A DNA stretch of 45,678 bases from NCBI GenBank assembly GCA_016758965.1, contig JAEPRB010000291.1, forward strand, positions 1 through 45,678. The letters run 5' to 3'. A program made the position numbers and the translations under genes. Numbering within the stretch: the first letter of the stretch is position 1; each line of letters starts with the position of its first letter. Under the pieces are notes generated by a model. The model was not told the origin of the DNA. It did not search any database and worked only from the letters and a program-made list of their open reading frames with translations. Of this stretch, positions 1 through 11,169 are shown one piece after another. This DNA is from Circinella minor. Its lineage: Eukaryota; Mucoromycota; Mucoromycetes; Mucorales; Lichtheimiaceae.

Positions 1-339
1 TAGATGCACGTGTCTTTTTTAAATGGTATAAAATGATTTCAAAATCTGATTTAAATAATAACTTCTATAATAAAATTGTATTTTTTCTTGTACTTTGACT
101 GTATATAAATATTGATGTAAATTTGTTGTCTAAAAGATTATTCTCTTAACATATTTAAAATATCTACTGTTATCCGAGTTGGAAAACGAATGATATGGTA
201 TATATTAATATTTCATACAAATACGTACTTTAAATTATAAAAACATACAGTATATACCTAGCGCTATGGTTTTTATTTATGTAATATTGTTACTATTCTT
301 CAAGATAACGACATTCGTATAACACTCCTTGCTTAATTT

Positions 340-451
340 TTAATTTGTTTTTTGGTCTGGCGTTGACGTTTGGTCGACATGGAAATGGTATCCAACGCTG
401 ATACCAATGGCCTCAGCGGCACATGGATCATACCCGTTGTTAGTATCATGT
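340..451 (-). other. Possible terminal exon or gene remnant
   Basis: On the minus strand an AG acceptor at about 452-453 is followed by 36 open codons and a TAA at 340-342. The segment is clearly richer in G+C than its surroundings and encodes a plausible peptide with the stretch PCAAEAIGISVGYHFHVD. No convincing upstream exon is visible, so it may be the last exon of a decayed gene. No family is recognised. Confidence 0.25.
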
Positions 452-2615
452 CTAAATAATAGCAAATAATAAAAAAACTTATAATTTTAAAAGAGCATTT
501 CTTTCTCTTGGATTTGTTTTGAATTTATCTAGCATATCTGGACGTTGCCCATTACATTTTACATAAATTTATACCTTTTTTCTACGCTCATTATAGGAGC
601 AGCGTGCGTATAAGAAAGAATAAATAAAAGCAAGATAAAAGCGAAACCGATCAATGAGATTTGAATCATTATTGATGTAAAGAGATCTGGAGGTGGAAAG
701 TAGTAATCGAAAAAAAAATGAAAAAAAAAGGAAACGGCATGAAGGTCACCAATTTTATAACCAAAAACTTAAAATAAAAGGGAGCTGCAACCCCTCCTCG
801 CTAGGGTACAGTAATAACCAACATAACGTCTTTTGTGATGCACGATGTAGATCCACCTCCGTGTGAGCTCTGTTTGCCGTTGTGCAGCTGGAATTTTCTA
901 GTAGGTATCTATTACATATAAACATTGTGTGAGGAGTTTGTTTAATAAAATAAATATACAAAACGACGATCTACCTACTTTCTTTTTCCCTCTCGTTTTT
1001 TATTCTATGTAAATTATTCTTTTTCATCAAGTTTATCCTGGCAATTTGTATATGATATAAAATCGTTGAAAATTCCAAAAGTGCCAATACGTAACAATTT
1101 AAATTAATATAGTAATTATAATCATAAAATTTTTGTATTGACATTACCATAGTTTTAGTATTGAAGTTTGAAAATGAAGTACTTTTTCTTCTCTGCGCTG
1201 CATAATGTAAACTTTTGAAACGCCACACAGGTATCTAAACGATACTAAGAATTACTGCATATGCATATTTTATTTCTGCAGAGTATTGCTTTTTCATAAT
1301 TATATTATCCTATTTTCTACATACAGTATATCTAAAAAACCACAACATTTGTGCAGGCAGCTGATCGATTAACATATTCAAGATAAGGTCGATATGACAA
1401 AATGATAGCTTTTTGTTTTCAATTGTATTTTATTTATAAATAGATTAGTTACGAATGCCATTCTTTATTGTTTATTCGATAATAAACTCTTTCGGGGGAG
1501 TGTGATAATCATTTTCAAATAATATCCAACATTATCACAGTGAGCCGATAACTATCTTTCGGTGTGCAATCCACTGAAAATTGCTTCGATCATATGTACG
1601 TAATAAACATTATTGTTTTTACGTGTTTTTTTTTATTTGAGTGAGAGTTAACCTCTAAAAGGCTGTTTCGTTATTATACAGATTTATTGATTATTTGTGA
1701 TTGTTAATTTGTTATTAATAAAAATATTAACCTCGACTTAAATTTGTTACTACATACATACGTACCACAACCAATACATACTACTACAAGAAAAATAACG
1801 ACAGCTGGATTAGAGATTTTTTGTATTAATAGGTATATATATATAAATGATGTTTAATAGCTAACTACGTATAAATAAAAAATTATAAAATATAAAGAAA
1901 ATAGCTTGACTGAAAAGAGTCTAAAGAACAACATTACCATCTTTTTAAAGTACTTTTTGTAGTGAGAGATAGTGGGTGTAGTACCATGCAATACCAATTT
2001 TAAATACGGCTTAGGTCTAAAGAAATATATATAAAGTTAAATTGGTTTGGATAAGCAATACACTCAATGTTATATTTTCTCCAATTGCTAGGGCCAAAGA
2101 AAAACTAATTCTTATTACCACAAACAATTCAGACAAAAAAAAGCAGTGTGCGATGAAGGTTCTCTTCGATCTTTTTTTTTGCGCTTTTAAAGGAAATGAA
2201 GTTGTGTTATTATGTATACAATTAAGTGCTAGAGCTCCATAGGTCTTCATTTGTTTTGTTAGATACGTATTATAAGAGCCGTCCGGAACATTAGATAGAG
2301 AACAAAAAAAATATGTTCTGTATTTTATGAGTCCATTTCCGAAAATCTGTTTTTCAGTGCTAAATAATTGCTTTTATATATTGTAAAGCCAAAAATAAAA
2401 AACAAATAGATCTATTATTATCTTATTAAAGCTTTTTATTTCAAAACATTACTGAACGGCACAAAAAAAAAAGAAATCCAGTATATCATCCCAATTTACA
2501 ATAATTTTCCTGTTAAATACGTAATGTTTTGAAATGTAGAGAAACAAAAATTTTACATGTTTTTTTTATTACAAATATATGTAGGTATTAAAAGAAAAAA
2601 GAAGTAATGATTGTT
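452..2615. other. AT-rich intergenic region
   Basis: No gene was recognised. The short open frames (for example 755-961, 971-1228 and the overlapping pair at 2017-2250) are low-complexity A/T-rich peptides without family features or splice-supported extensions. The last part, about 2400-2615, is the 3' flank of the acyl-CoA dehydrogenase gene. Confidence 0.6.
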
Positions 2616-4785
2616 TTACAATTTGGCAACAAGAGCATCAGACTTGGCCTTTTGCATTTTCATTCGTTCAACAATTTCAGCAGCACGGCGTAATTCATTA
2701 TTACCTAATTGGTTACGATGCACTTCATCAGGACCGTCCGCATAACGGAGAGTACGAGCACGGACAAAGAAACCAGCTAATGGTGTATCTTGAGAAATAC
2801 CAGCTGCGCCATGAGCTTGCATAGCACGATCAACAACTGTAAGAAGCATATTGGGGACGGCAATCTAAATAAACAAATAAATAACAACTTAGTATACAAG
2901 CCTTATCTCTTTATTAGATAACTATATTGCTATTACTACATACCTTGGCCATAGAAATTTCTTTCTTTGCACCTTTTGCTCCAACTTGATCAATTTTTCG
3001 TGCAGCACTTAAAACCAAGAAACGTGATTGATCAATTTCAATACGAGAATTAGCAATATCAGCAACAATAGTACCATGCTCGGATAAACTCTTGCCAAAA
3101 GTACGTTTTGATGGATCAGTCACGCGAGCCAACATTAATTCTAATGCACGTTCTGCTTTACCAATACATCTCATACTACGTAATAAAAAAGAGAGAAAGA
3201 AAAGAAAAATATTTTTTAAAAAAAAGAAACATATGTTTTCATTGGTTTCATAATCCAGGTCTTCTTCTTTTTATATTCTTTGAGATAGGGAGAAGTAAAA
3301 GTCATATATATATATATATAATTCTTACCAGTGATGGATACGGCCAGGACCAAGACGACCTTGAATAACTTCAAAACCACGACCTTCACCAAGTATAATA
3401 TTTTCAACAGGAACACGAACATCCTTAAAAACAATTTCACAATGTCCTTCAGGTGCATCATCAAAACCAAAGACTTGCATTGGACGAACAACATCAATAC
3501 CAAGAGTATCAGCTGGAACAATAACCAAACTTTGTTGCTTATGACGATTGGAATTATCAGGATCAGATTTACCCATTACCAAATAAACAGCACAACGTGG
3601 ATCACCAGCACCACTAAATATTATTACATATTATTAATATCTTGGTTAGGTATCTTTAATTTTTCATCGATTCTAGTTTACATAAATATAGAAAAAGAAA
3701 AAGGCATTCTGTTATATCTCTCTTACCTAATCCACCATTTGCGACCATTAATAACATATTCATTACCCTCACGACGAATATTGGTTTCAATATTAGTAGC
3801 ATCAGAAGATGCAACAGCAGGTTCAGTCATAGCAAAAGCAGAACGGATTTTACCATTTAAAAGAGGTTTTAACCATCTTTCTTGTTGTGCTTTAGTACCG
3901 TACTTTGCAAATACTTCCATATTACCAGTATCAGGTGCAGAACAGTTCATGGCTTCAGGTGCAAGTGATGATCGACCTACATTATAAAATATATATATAT
4001 AAGTTGTTACTCTTTAATTTTTTCTGTCTTTGGCTTCCCACACGCTGCTTGAAATTTTGTAAGATTTAATTACCTGTCAATTCAGCTATATATATATTTT
4101 TAAAGAAAAACAAGAAAATATACTGTTAGTATTCTCACAATCTATAGGTATTTAAAAAAAACAGTGTGAACGTGTTTTTTTTGTCATTTATGAAGCATAT
4201 AAAGAACCACCAAAAAAAACATACCAATAAGACCATACTCAACGTTTGTCAAACCAGCTCCAAAGGTACCATAATCACGACCCAAAAATAAGTTCCAAAG
4301 ACCAAGAGAACGTGCTTTAGTTTTCAATTCTTCTAAAACAGGTGGAATAATCTAATTTTTTTTTATTTTGGTTGTTAATTGTTTAATTTTTTAAACTCAA
4401 AGCTTCTTTTTTTTTTTGCATATGTAAAATGTAACCATATCAACCATTTTTTTCTTGATTTCTCCCTCTTATTTAAATATCCTACTATCGTCTATGTTCC
4501 AAAATGTATTAAATAGTTTAAATATATACCTTCCAGCGATTTTCATTTTGACCCATTTGTGCTGCAAATACTTTTTCAGCTGGGATACAATCATTCTAAA
4601 TTAAAAAATATGTGTTGTTGTTATTATATATGCCTTTTTTTTTAATGATATATATTAAAGCAATAGATCGTTTGAGTTATAAAAGAGGTATTTATTCATA
4701 CCTCTACAAAGTCTTTGGCTTTTGCATAAAGGTCCTGGAATTTTGGAGAAAGACTCTTAAGATCAATGAGTGAGTTGGTTGCCAT
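2616..4785 (-). CDS. Acyl-CoA dehydrogenase (ACAD10/11-like), peroxisomal
   Basis: FAD flavoenzyme that introduces the trans-2 double bond into acyl-CoA in beta-oxidation. Seven exons on the minus strand fit in frame: 4702-4785, 4530-4595, 4225-4351, 3727-3976, 3329-3613, 2944-3175 and 2616-2864, giving 430 aa. All introns are GT-AG. Visible family features are the FAD/substrate signature around [16 protein letters not shown], the [19 protein letters not shown] segment, [17 protein letters not shown], and the C-terminal [16 protein letters not shown] and [13 protein letters not shown] motifs, all typical of the dehydrogenase half of ACAD10/ACAD11. The N-terminal kinase domains of animal ACAD10/11 are absent, as is usual in fungi. 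The protein ends in AKL, a canonical-type PTS1, so peroxisomal import is inferred. Chain-length preference cannot be read from sequence. Confidence 0.93.
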
Positions 4786-5147
4786 AGTTGTTTATATGTA
4801 AAATAAAGAGAGGGTATATAATAAGAGTACGTGTAAAAAATATATGGAAAAATGAAAAGGTTGAATATATATTTGTGTACGTATGTAAAAGGAACGTTAC
4901 AAAAAAAAAAGACTTTCTACGGCTTTTTAATTTTACTTTTGCATTACACTACCACTTTCTTTTTTTTTAGGGATGACAAAAAACCAGTCCCGCGGGAGAA
5001 AATTATAGAGTTTTTTTAACCACTATCAATTTGACAACATTTCTCTAATATTACCCACGACACTTGAATTGCTTACTCAAATCTAATTAATGCACCGAAA
5101 AATCATTACTATTTTTAATAACTATATTATTCGGATGTTTGTTTTCC
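4786..5147. promoter_or_regulatory. 5' flank of the acyl-CoA dehydrogenase
   Basis: AT-rich sequence containing the presumed promoter of the minus-strand dehydrogenase gene and then the breakpoint of the GatB duplicate. No specific factor site is claimed. The 60-codon open frame at 4788-4970 shows no family features. Confidence 0.4.
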
Positions 5148-5841
5148 CTCCTAATTCAATAATGCATAATTAATATTTTACATAGTGAACATTCCCACAT
5201 CATAAAAAAAAGAAGGATTTATATATTCTCTAATATCTTTTTTCCATCTTCTTTCCTCTTTTTACCAGGAGAAGGAGAAGCTTTTGTTTCTGCTTCTATA
5301 ATATCTTCAGGCTTACAACCTAATGCATTACATAATGCAATATTTACTTGTGTTGGGTCAGCCATACCTTATTTGGTTTCACGTATAATTTGTCCAATAA
5401 ACCATTTAAATACTTTTATTTCACCATTTTGAAATTTATTCACTTGAAAAAAAATATTTACGTTATTACTGTTGGTTGTTTTTTACCCGTTTAAACTTGA
5501 TAGTTTTTGAACTATTTACCTGATCTGCATGTTTTGTAATAAGTTTATTACAAATAGTATTAAATATATCACTGTCATCCATACGTGCCCATTCTTTTTG
5601 TTCTACAATCTTTTGAGGCATAACACCATTGCCTTCTTTAATCATAATTCGTAATATATCTTTACCAATTTTTCTTAGAAGATAGTAATTGGAGAGAAGG
5701 AAAAAAGATTGATCTGTGTTGCAATACGTAGACCATATGGATTTGTACATGGCATACATACTATTATAATTTATCTGTAATTTTTATAGTATCTTGAGCT
5801 ATATCTACTTATGATCCCATATAATCAATAGATACTGGACT
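5148..5841 (-). pseudogene. GatB 3'-end duplicate (pseudogene)
   Basis: Decayed copy of the 3' part of the GatB gene at 20209-22596. It matches the 3' flank, the last exon with its Lys-rich tail, the penultimate exon ([12 protein letters not shown], then [18 protein letters not shown]) and part of the exon before it, and stops at about 5841 within the text corresponding to about 20820. Damage includes an insertion that breaks the last exon near 5370 and lost splice junctions. Homology begins near 5148, where the text matches the region around 20120, so downstream flank was copied too. It lies directly beside a COX10 fragment in the same relative orientation as in the functional locus. Confidence 0.85.
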
Positions 5842-5854
5842 TTTTATTTACCAC

Positions 5855-6215
5855 ACATCATGAGCAGCTATTCGACAACAACAAGAAAATAAAGGAACCG
5901 AATCTAAACCTATTGACGATAGATTTCCATTATTAGCTTAATTACGTACCAAAACTATATAAAGAACTTCTGAAGGCAGAGTTAGCTTGTTTAGTTGCTT
6001 TAACAACAACGTGTAGATATGCTATGGTGACTGGTGCTGCTTCCGTTTCTACCTTGATTTATACCACTGTGGGTACCACTTTATGTATTTCTTCAGCCAA
6101 TGCCATTAACCAATGGATTGAAATTCCATACGATGCTCAAATGTTACAAACACGAAATAGAATTCTTGGAAGACGTAGTTTATCCCCCTTTCATGCATTT
6201 TCATTTGGTACTTTA
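5855..6215 (+). pseudogene. COX10 internal fragment (pseudogene)
   Basis: Matches COX10 exon 1 from about 26323 to 26675, beginning at the Gln-repeat segment and ending just after HAFSFGT. It has an early in-frame TAA near 5940 and several substitutions, but the section encoding NAINQWIEIPYDAQML is still readable. It lacks the start codon, most membrane segments and the second exon. The right end at 6215 abuts an hAT transposase exon and the left end abuts the GatB fragment. It cannot give a functional farnesyltransferase. Confidence 0.9.
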
Positions 6216-6216
6216 T

Positions 6217-6965
6217 GTTGCGCAGTTTTTTTTTTTTATAAAAATCATACTCTTCTTTGGTCTGAAGGTAAAATAAAATATAATGTGTTAGTTTGTTAAA
6301 TATAATGACAAAACAAAAAAAAAGGGAGGGGGGAAGAACTAATATTTTACCTTTCTTATAGTGGTGTCTGTACTTGGAAGTTTTACCATTTCCATTGCTG
6401 TTGTTGATTACGCAATGTTCAAGAGCTCTTGTAAATCGTCATTCTCGGCCATTGTAAAAGGAAGTTTGGTTTTAACAATGAATTTGATAAATGTCTTTAT
6501 AAAATCATCAGCTGTAAAAACTCGGGGACGTTTTTCTTGGACGAACAAATCCATCGGACCTCCAGAACGCTTAGCACCTGTATGTGGGCCATTATCTGCT
6601 GTTATTTGATGCTTGTTCTGCAAATGCTTGACTAAACCAGAAGTAGAGGAATCCTTCGAAGCAAAAGAGCAGCTACAAGTACCCACCAAGCATTTAATTC
6701 GAGGGGCACCTTTATTATCACTAAAACGTTGACCGTATCCATATTTAAATATAAAGCTAGTTCCCTTGATGGATATATCATATTGGGATTCAGATACGAC
6801 ACTCGAAACGGACCCAGTGTCATTATCATCAATAGTACTTGATTCATCACGATCGATAGACATTGCAGAAGCTTGACGGGAAAAACTTGGGGTTGGAGAT
6901 GAGTTTGAATATAGCGTTGGGTTGAACCAATGGAAAGAAATATAACAAAAGGATAAGAAGGACAA
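6217..6965 (-). pseudogene. hAT transposase, BED zinc-finger N-terminal part
   Basis: The minus-strand open frame 6408-6965 has a BED-type zinc finger (CLVGTCSCSF, then HLQNKH) followed by the hAT N-terminal motif FIKFIVKTKLPFTMAEND. A TAA at about 6408 interrupts it, but the same frame continues with VKLPSTDTTIRK, the usual next hAT motif. A plausible GT donor follows near 6355. A second exon from about 6260 (KTKEEYDFYKKKK) runs into the COX10 breakpoint. The catalytic RNase-H-like domain and the dimerisation domain are missing. The start could be the Met at about 6863 (MSIDRDES) rather than 6965. Confidence 0.75.
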
Positions 6966-7109
6966 TATAGTTACAGTGTTCTTTGTGTTTTATAGCTCGA
7001 TACTTTCGTATAATCAATGCTTATTTTACTTCATCGTGAAGACCACCAAGAGGATTTCTGGATGAAGAACCGGTTTGGAATGGTATCGCTGAAAAGTAAA
7101 TTGAAGGTA

Positions 7110-7512
7110 GTTGTAAGTAAAGAAAATTAACTATTGTTGAAATATATCTGGGGGAGATAACACCGTAGCCAAATAAAATAGAATAACGAAGAAAAATAAT
7201 AAAGGATAACGTAAAAATGTTTTTTTATTTAATGATTGTGATGGGGTATTTATATGTTTTCTAAAACTACTGCGGAATATAATATGTAATGGTAATAATG
7301 ATAATAATAATAAGGATAATTAATGATTAGCATTAATTTTGACAATGATGACTATGATGTAATTGCCAAGCAATAATTATTACAAAGCGCAAGAAGTATT
7401 GAGGGTAATTATAAATAGTCGGAAGGAGTGTCTAAAAAGGAAACGATGATGAAATTATTTAAGAATAATCATAAGAAATCTCCAAAAAGGAAATCAAATT
7501 TAACTACGACAG
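7110..7512 (-). repeat. LTR-like AT-rich block within the hAT leader (tentative)
   Basis: Read on the minus strand this block starts TGTCGTAG, contains a TATA-like ATATAAATACC and an AATAAA, and ends TTTCAACA. Parts resemble the candidate solo LTR at about 18820-19267 (GGAGATTTC..., AATTTCATCA). No clean target-site duplication was found, and it may simply be hAT leader sequence. Confidence 0.22.
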
Positions 7513-7937
7513 TATGCCTTCCGAAGAAAAAATAAACTATCTTGATAATGCTAACTACTAGTGCATATTGCGTAAAATAGTTATTGACCGAAAGCTCTTT
7601 TCATCAATGGGAAGCTGATCATACCATCATCTTTCTAGCATAATGAGCACAAAAGATATTTCACTGAAATGGTTTTTTTTGCCAAGCTGGAAACGAAATG
7701 TAAAATGGATAACCCAGCAACCACTAACTATTTTTTTTTTACTTTTACAGATGTAACAACAATATTTTTTCCCTTTCAATTAACATGCAGTTGAAAAATG
7801 ACTTTTGCTTTTTTTTTATTATACTTGTTGGCTGCATATAAAGACATATTGTGCTTATATTTTGAGATATTTGTTTTTTTCACAAAAAAAAAAAAGACCA
7901 TTAAATTACTGTCGGTTCCTCGGTTCTTCTTGGTTCT

Positions 7938-7987
7938 TCACGGTTCGATTCGGTTCTCTTGAGGAATCGAACCGGATCGAACCGTGA
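7938..7987. repeat. 19-bp inverted repeat at the hAT terminus
   Basis: The left arm 7938-7956 and right arm 7969-7987 are complementary at 18 of 19 positions, with a 12-nt loop. The motif CGGTTCGA recurs. Short palindromic GGTTCGAACC-type repeats close to the ends are common in hAT elements and probably bind the transposase BED finger. Confidence 0.75.
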
Positions 7988-7993
7988 GGATCC

Positions 7994-10345
7994 CTATTGG
8001 GAACTGAAGGTGTCAGGTACTTGGTATGTTTCATCCTCTGGTGGCATCATTACTGCACAAAGATCATCATCAACTTCATTTTCGTTTTGTACAGAGGTTG
8101 ACAATGCATTTAATGTATCTACAACAATGGCCTTGTTACTTAATGCCATGTAAAGAACTTCTCTAAAATTTGGCAAATCCTCAAAAGTATATGGTACATG
8201 CACATTTCGCGTTCGTGTAATTCGATGCACATATTTTTCAGGTACGTCCAGTGTAATGCTAGTCATTTTTAATCCTGTAAAAAACAAGTCAGCAATAGAG
8301 CCAAAGAATAAGAAAAGAATGAAATAAAGCGCAATTACTAACCATATTGTAGGAGCCCTGCAACTCTAACATCTTCTAAATTTCCTTTTTCTTTTTTTAT
8401 GATCATCATCATGTCTTTAAGAGCTTTTGGAAGTTTGAGGTCTTTTTCACTTAATAATTTTGGATCATTATCCTCGATTTCCTTCCTTGCTTCTCCACCA
8501 CCAAGTTCTAATTTCTTTATTCGAAGAATCAGATCCAATCTTCTTCCCATTTTTTTTCTTTCAAGTTTTTCTTCCCTTTGAAGAACATGTTTCTTGTTTT
8601 TTCTACTACTCGATCCTGTACTAGCATTCTCCCCTCTATAAATTATAAAATTCTTATTTTAGTTATTTTGAATATAACAAAATTCATCTATCATAATGTA
8701 TATATGTATATATATATAAACTTTACCCAAGCACATGTAAGTCCATATCTTCGAAGCAATGATCCACAGAAGTCCATATATGAGACAATAACCACGTTTC
8801 GGAATCTGTATGGTCGTTGACACCACCACGCTCAAGTTCCCGAACCCTATTTCATATAGTTAGTAATATTTGCATAAATATTTGTATCCATTCGTATATT
8901 ACACACACATGCACATACACAGCTTTATATATGTACTATAGTGGTGAACTTACATGGTATAGTAACTGTGTCTAATCCAATCAAGATCACGGTATATCTT
9001 TCTGCCAAATTCTTTGTCCCATTCTTGGGTTTCAAATATCTTTTTACGAGCTTCAGTGGCATTCTTTATCTGAATTCAATTTAAATAATAATTAAGTTAA
9101 AATTCATTGAATAATTGTCTTCTTATTACAGCAACTACCTTTTTGTATTGATTCAAATAATTGAGACAATTTTCTTCCGGCACTGGATATCCTTTTTGTT
9201 TCCAAATTTTAATCTCATCAATTTCAGCGTTCGTAAAAACACTTTTAATTGTATAAGTCTTGTCCCATGGATCCACAATGAATGAATGGCAAAGACTAAA
9301 AACGGCAAAAAGAAAGAAAAAGTGATCAGTTTAACTCAACGTTGTACTTTATTATTAATTTTATATATATTATGCAAAAAAAAAAAACAACCTACTGTTC
9401 ATAGTTCAATGTAACACCATACATATACAATACGTCTTCCACTTTTCTTCCACTGCAGCTCAAGGTCCATTTGTTTTCATCTGTCATTTTATCATATTCC
9501 TCCTGGAATTTATTTAAATCAATCTTCTAAAAGATATGCGTCAACCCAATAATAAGTAGCCAACATGGATGTTTAATATCTTGCTACTGTGAATACACTA
9601 ATAATAACAATTAAAACTACAACCAACCTTTGATTTCTTTTTCTTCATTTTATCACTATTACAGCATACTAAAAAAATCACAAGTTAATATCAAAAATAC
9701 TTATTTTTATAATAATAAACACAGTACCCATTAACTTTTTTCTTACGTTTCATTATATATAATAAATTGTTTATATGCGATAGTAAATTTAGCCAATATA
9801 CATGATCATTTGAACATATTATTACAACAACAAATCTATCCACCAACCAACCTTTCTGCTTCAGCTGATTCTGAAGCATCACCATCATCAGTGACGAGTG
9901 TTTCTTCATCGTTTATAATAACTCTAACCAGACTACAATTATTATCAACTTCACTTGATGATCCACTGCTATCATATTTATTTTTACTATCTCTACCAAG
10001 ACGCAGACCTTCTTGTGCACCAATTCGACCGATTGATGTTATTACTGAAACACGTGAACGTGCGTTGGCAGTTTCCCGTGCCAATTCAATTTTTCTATTA
10101 TTCCAAAAAGTCACTTCTTGCTGACTTCCTTTCCACAAATTAAAATCTGCTCGTAATTGGGAAGCATTGGGGACAAAATTATTAAATCTTTTCATATCCA
10201 ATATACTAGTATACCGTTTATTTGCAGATGCCTTATCTCCATAATTGAAAGTTTCAATAAAAATAGAAGGCGTCAACGAGGAGGAATTGTTGATGCACCA
10301 ATTTAAATCAGGTGTTACAGCTTTTTGTTTTTTCGGGGGATGCAT
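7994..10345 (-). CDS. Family F protein, copy F1 (uncharacterised, 539 aa)
   Basis: I do not recognise a named domain. Eight minus-strand exons join in frame: 9852-10345, 9628-9655, 9396-9526, 9139-9295, 8954-9069, 8727-8846, 8343-8635 and 7994-8274. Each junction completes a codon and the total is 540 codons including the stop. Conserved blocks shared with four other copies here are FNYGDKASANKRY with VPNASQ and GSQQE (exon 1), GRKVEDVLYMYGVTLNYEH, LCHSFIVDPWDKTY, DWIRHSYYTMVRELERGG, SETWLLSHIW, KKMGRRLDLILR with LKLPKALKDMM, and HRITRTRNVHVP near the C-terminus. No signal peptide or membrane span is evident. A 6-nt microexon used by other copies has lost its acceptor here (9753-9754), without a frame change. 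The stop codon TAG is supplied by an hAT terminus, shortening the tail relative to F2. It resembles families I associate with lineage-specific expansions in Mucoromycota (from memory). Function unknown. Confidence 0.8.
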
Positions 10346-10490
10346 AATCAAAGTTAAGTCAAGAGAAGAAATAAAGAGAGTTATACGATTGAGTCACAGA
10401 AGAGTCCGTCAAACTTTGAGTGAAAGGAATAAACCAACAATGACAATAATTAGTTGTAGAAAACATTTATATATCTATTCCTGTATCTTA

Positions 10491-11160
10491 CCAATAGTCG
10501 TGCCATCCTGCGGTCGTGCCATCCCCCCATGACTGCGTTTATTTTATTCCACTGTACTTGGTCGTGTCATTGATACCCTGCCCTGCCGTGAAAGTTGTAC
10601 CTTTGCATAGATAATATTTTCCAACATATAATGACGTTAAAAAAGCCGGTGCTTTTGTTTCGTTTTAAATACTTTTCTTTTTGGTACAGTAGTGTACATT
10701 TATATTATATAAATAGAGTACGAAATTATAACAGGGATGAAAGTTGATTAAATCTTATTACTAAAGGAAAAATTTAAAAATAATATAAATGTTAGTAGTA
10801 AAAAATTATAAGAAAACCAAATGTGTATCTATAAGATAAACTATTTCCCAAAAATCATATTTGGAATTGTAATAATGCATAAGTCAAGTTAACATACGTG
10901 TCATGTACTTCCACTAACCAAAAGTAATACTTACATTGGTAAAGAGGGTTTGAGTAAAAGATATTCATTACGTATTACCTGATAAATAAGAATAATCTAT
11001 CATCTATACACAGATGTGATCTTATTATTATAAAGCTCATATATCATAATATCAAGTGTCAATGGGCAGCTATTGAAAACGGTAGGATAGTAAGGCGTGA
11101 CCTAAGACAGCGCAGTCAAATTATGGGGGGATGCACGACCGCAGGATGGCACGACTTTTG
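10491..11160. mobile_element. MITE with terminal inverted repeats
   Basis: Left end 10491-10531 and right end about 11123-11160 are inverted copies of each other: GTCGTGCCATCCTGCGGTCG, then TGC, then the CCCCCCAT block, with one extra base on the left. The match extends weakly inward through a shared TGACTGCG. About 590 bp of AT-rich non-coding DNA lies between. No transposase and no convincing target-site duplication were seen. It separates the 5' flank of F1 from family E. Superfamily unassigned. Confidence 0.7.
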
Positions 11161-11169
11161 GTTGCTCTC

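Larger units (their letters stand above)
6217..7996 (-). mobile_element. Truncated hAT DNA transposon
   Basis: One end of an hAT element on the minus strand. The outer terminus lies at about 7996 and reads TAGGGATCC inward, followed by a CGGTTCGA-rich inverted repeat (7938-7987), a pattern common in hAT termini. Inside are a long AT-rich leader and the 5' part of a transposase (6217-6965). The other end is missing: homology stops at about 6217, where the COX10 fragment begins. The element is non-autonomous and dead. The outer terminus overlaps the stop codon of the neighbouring family F gene. Confidence 0.7.

Noticed and set aside
2017..2250. Overlapping open frames on both strands at 2017-2250 and 2042-2242
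   Set aside because: They are mutual antisense shadows of low-complexity A/T-rich DNA with no family features or splice context.
7930..7996. GGTTCGA motifs as the T-arm of a tRNA gene
   Set aside because: No cloverleaf can be drawn; the motif belongs to the inverted repeat of the hAT terminus.
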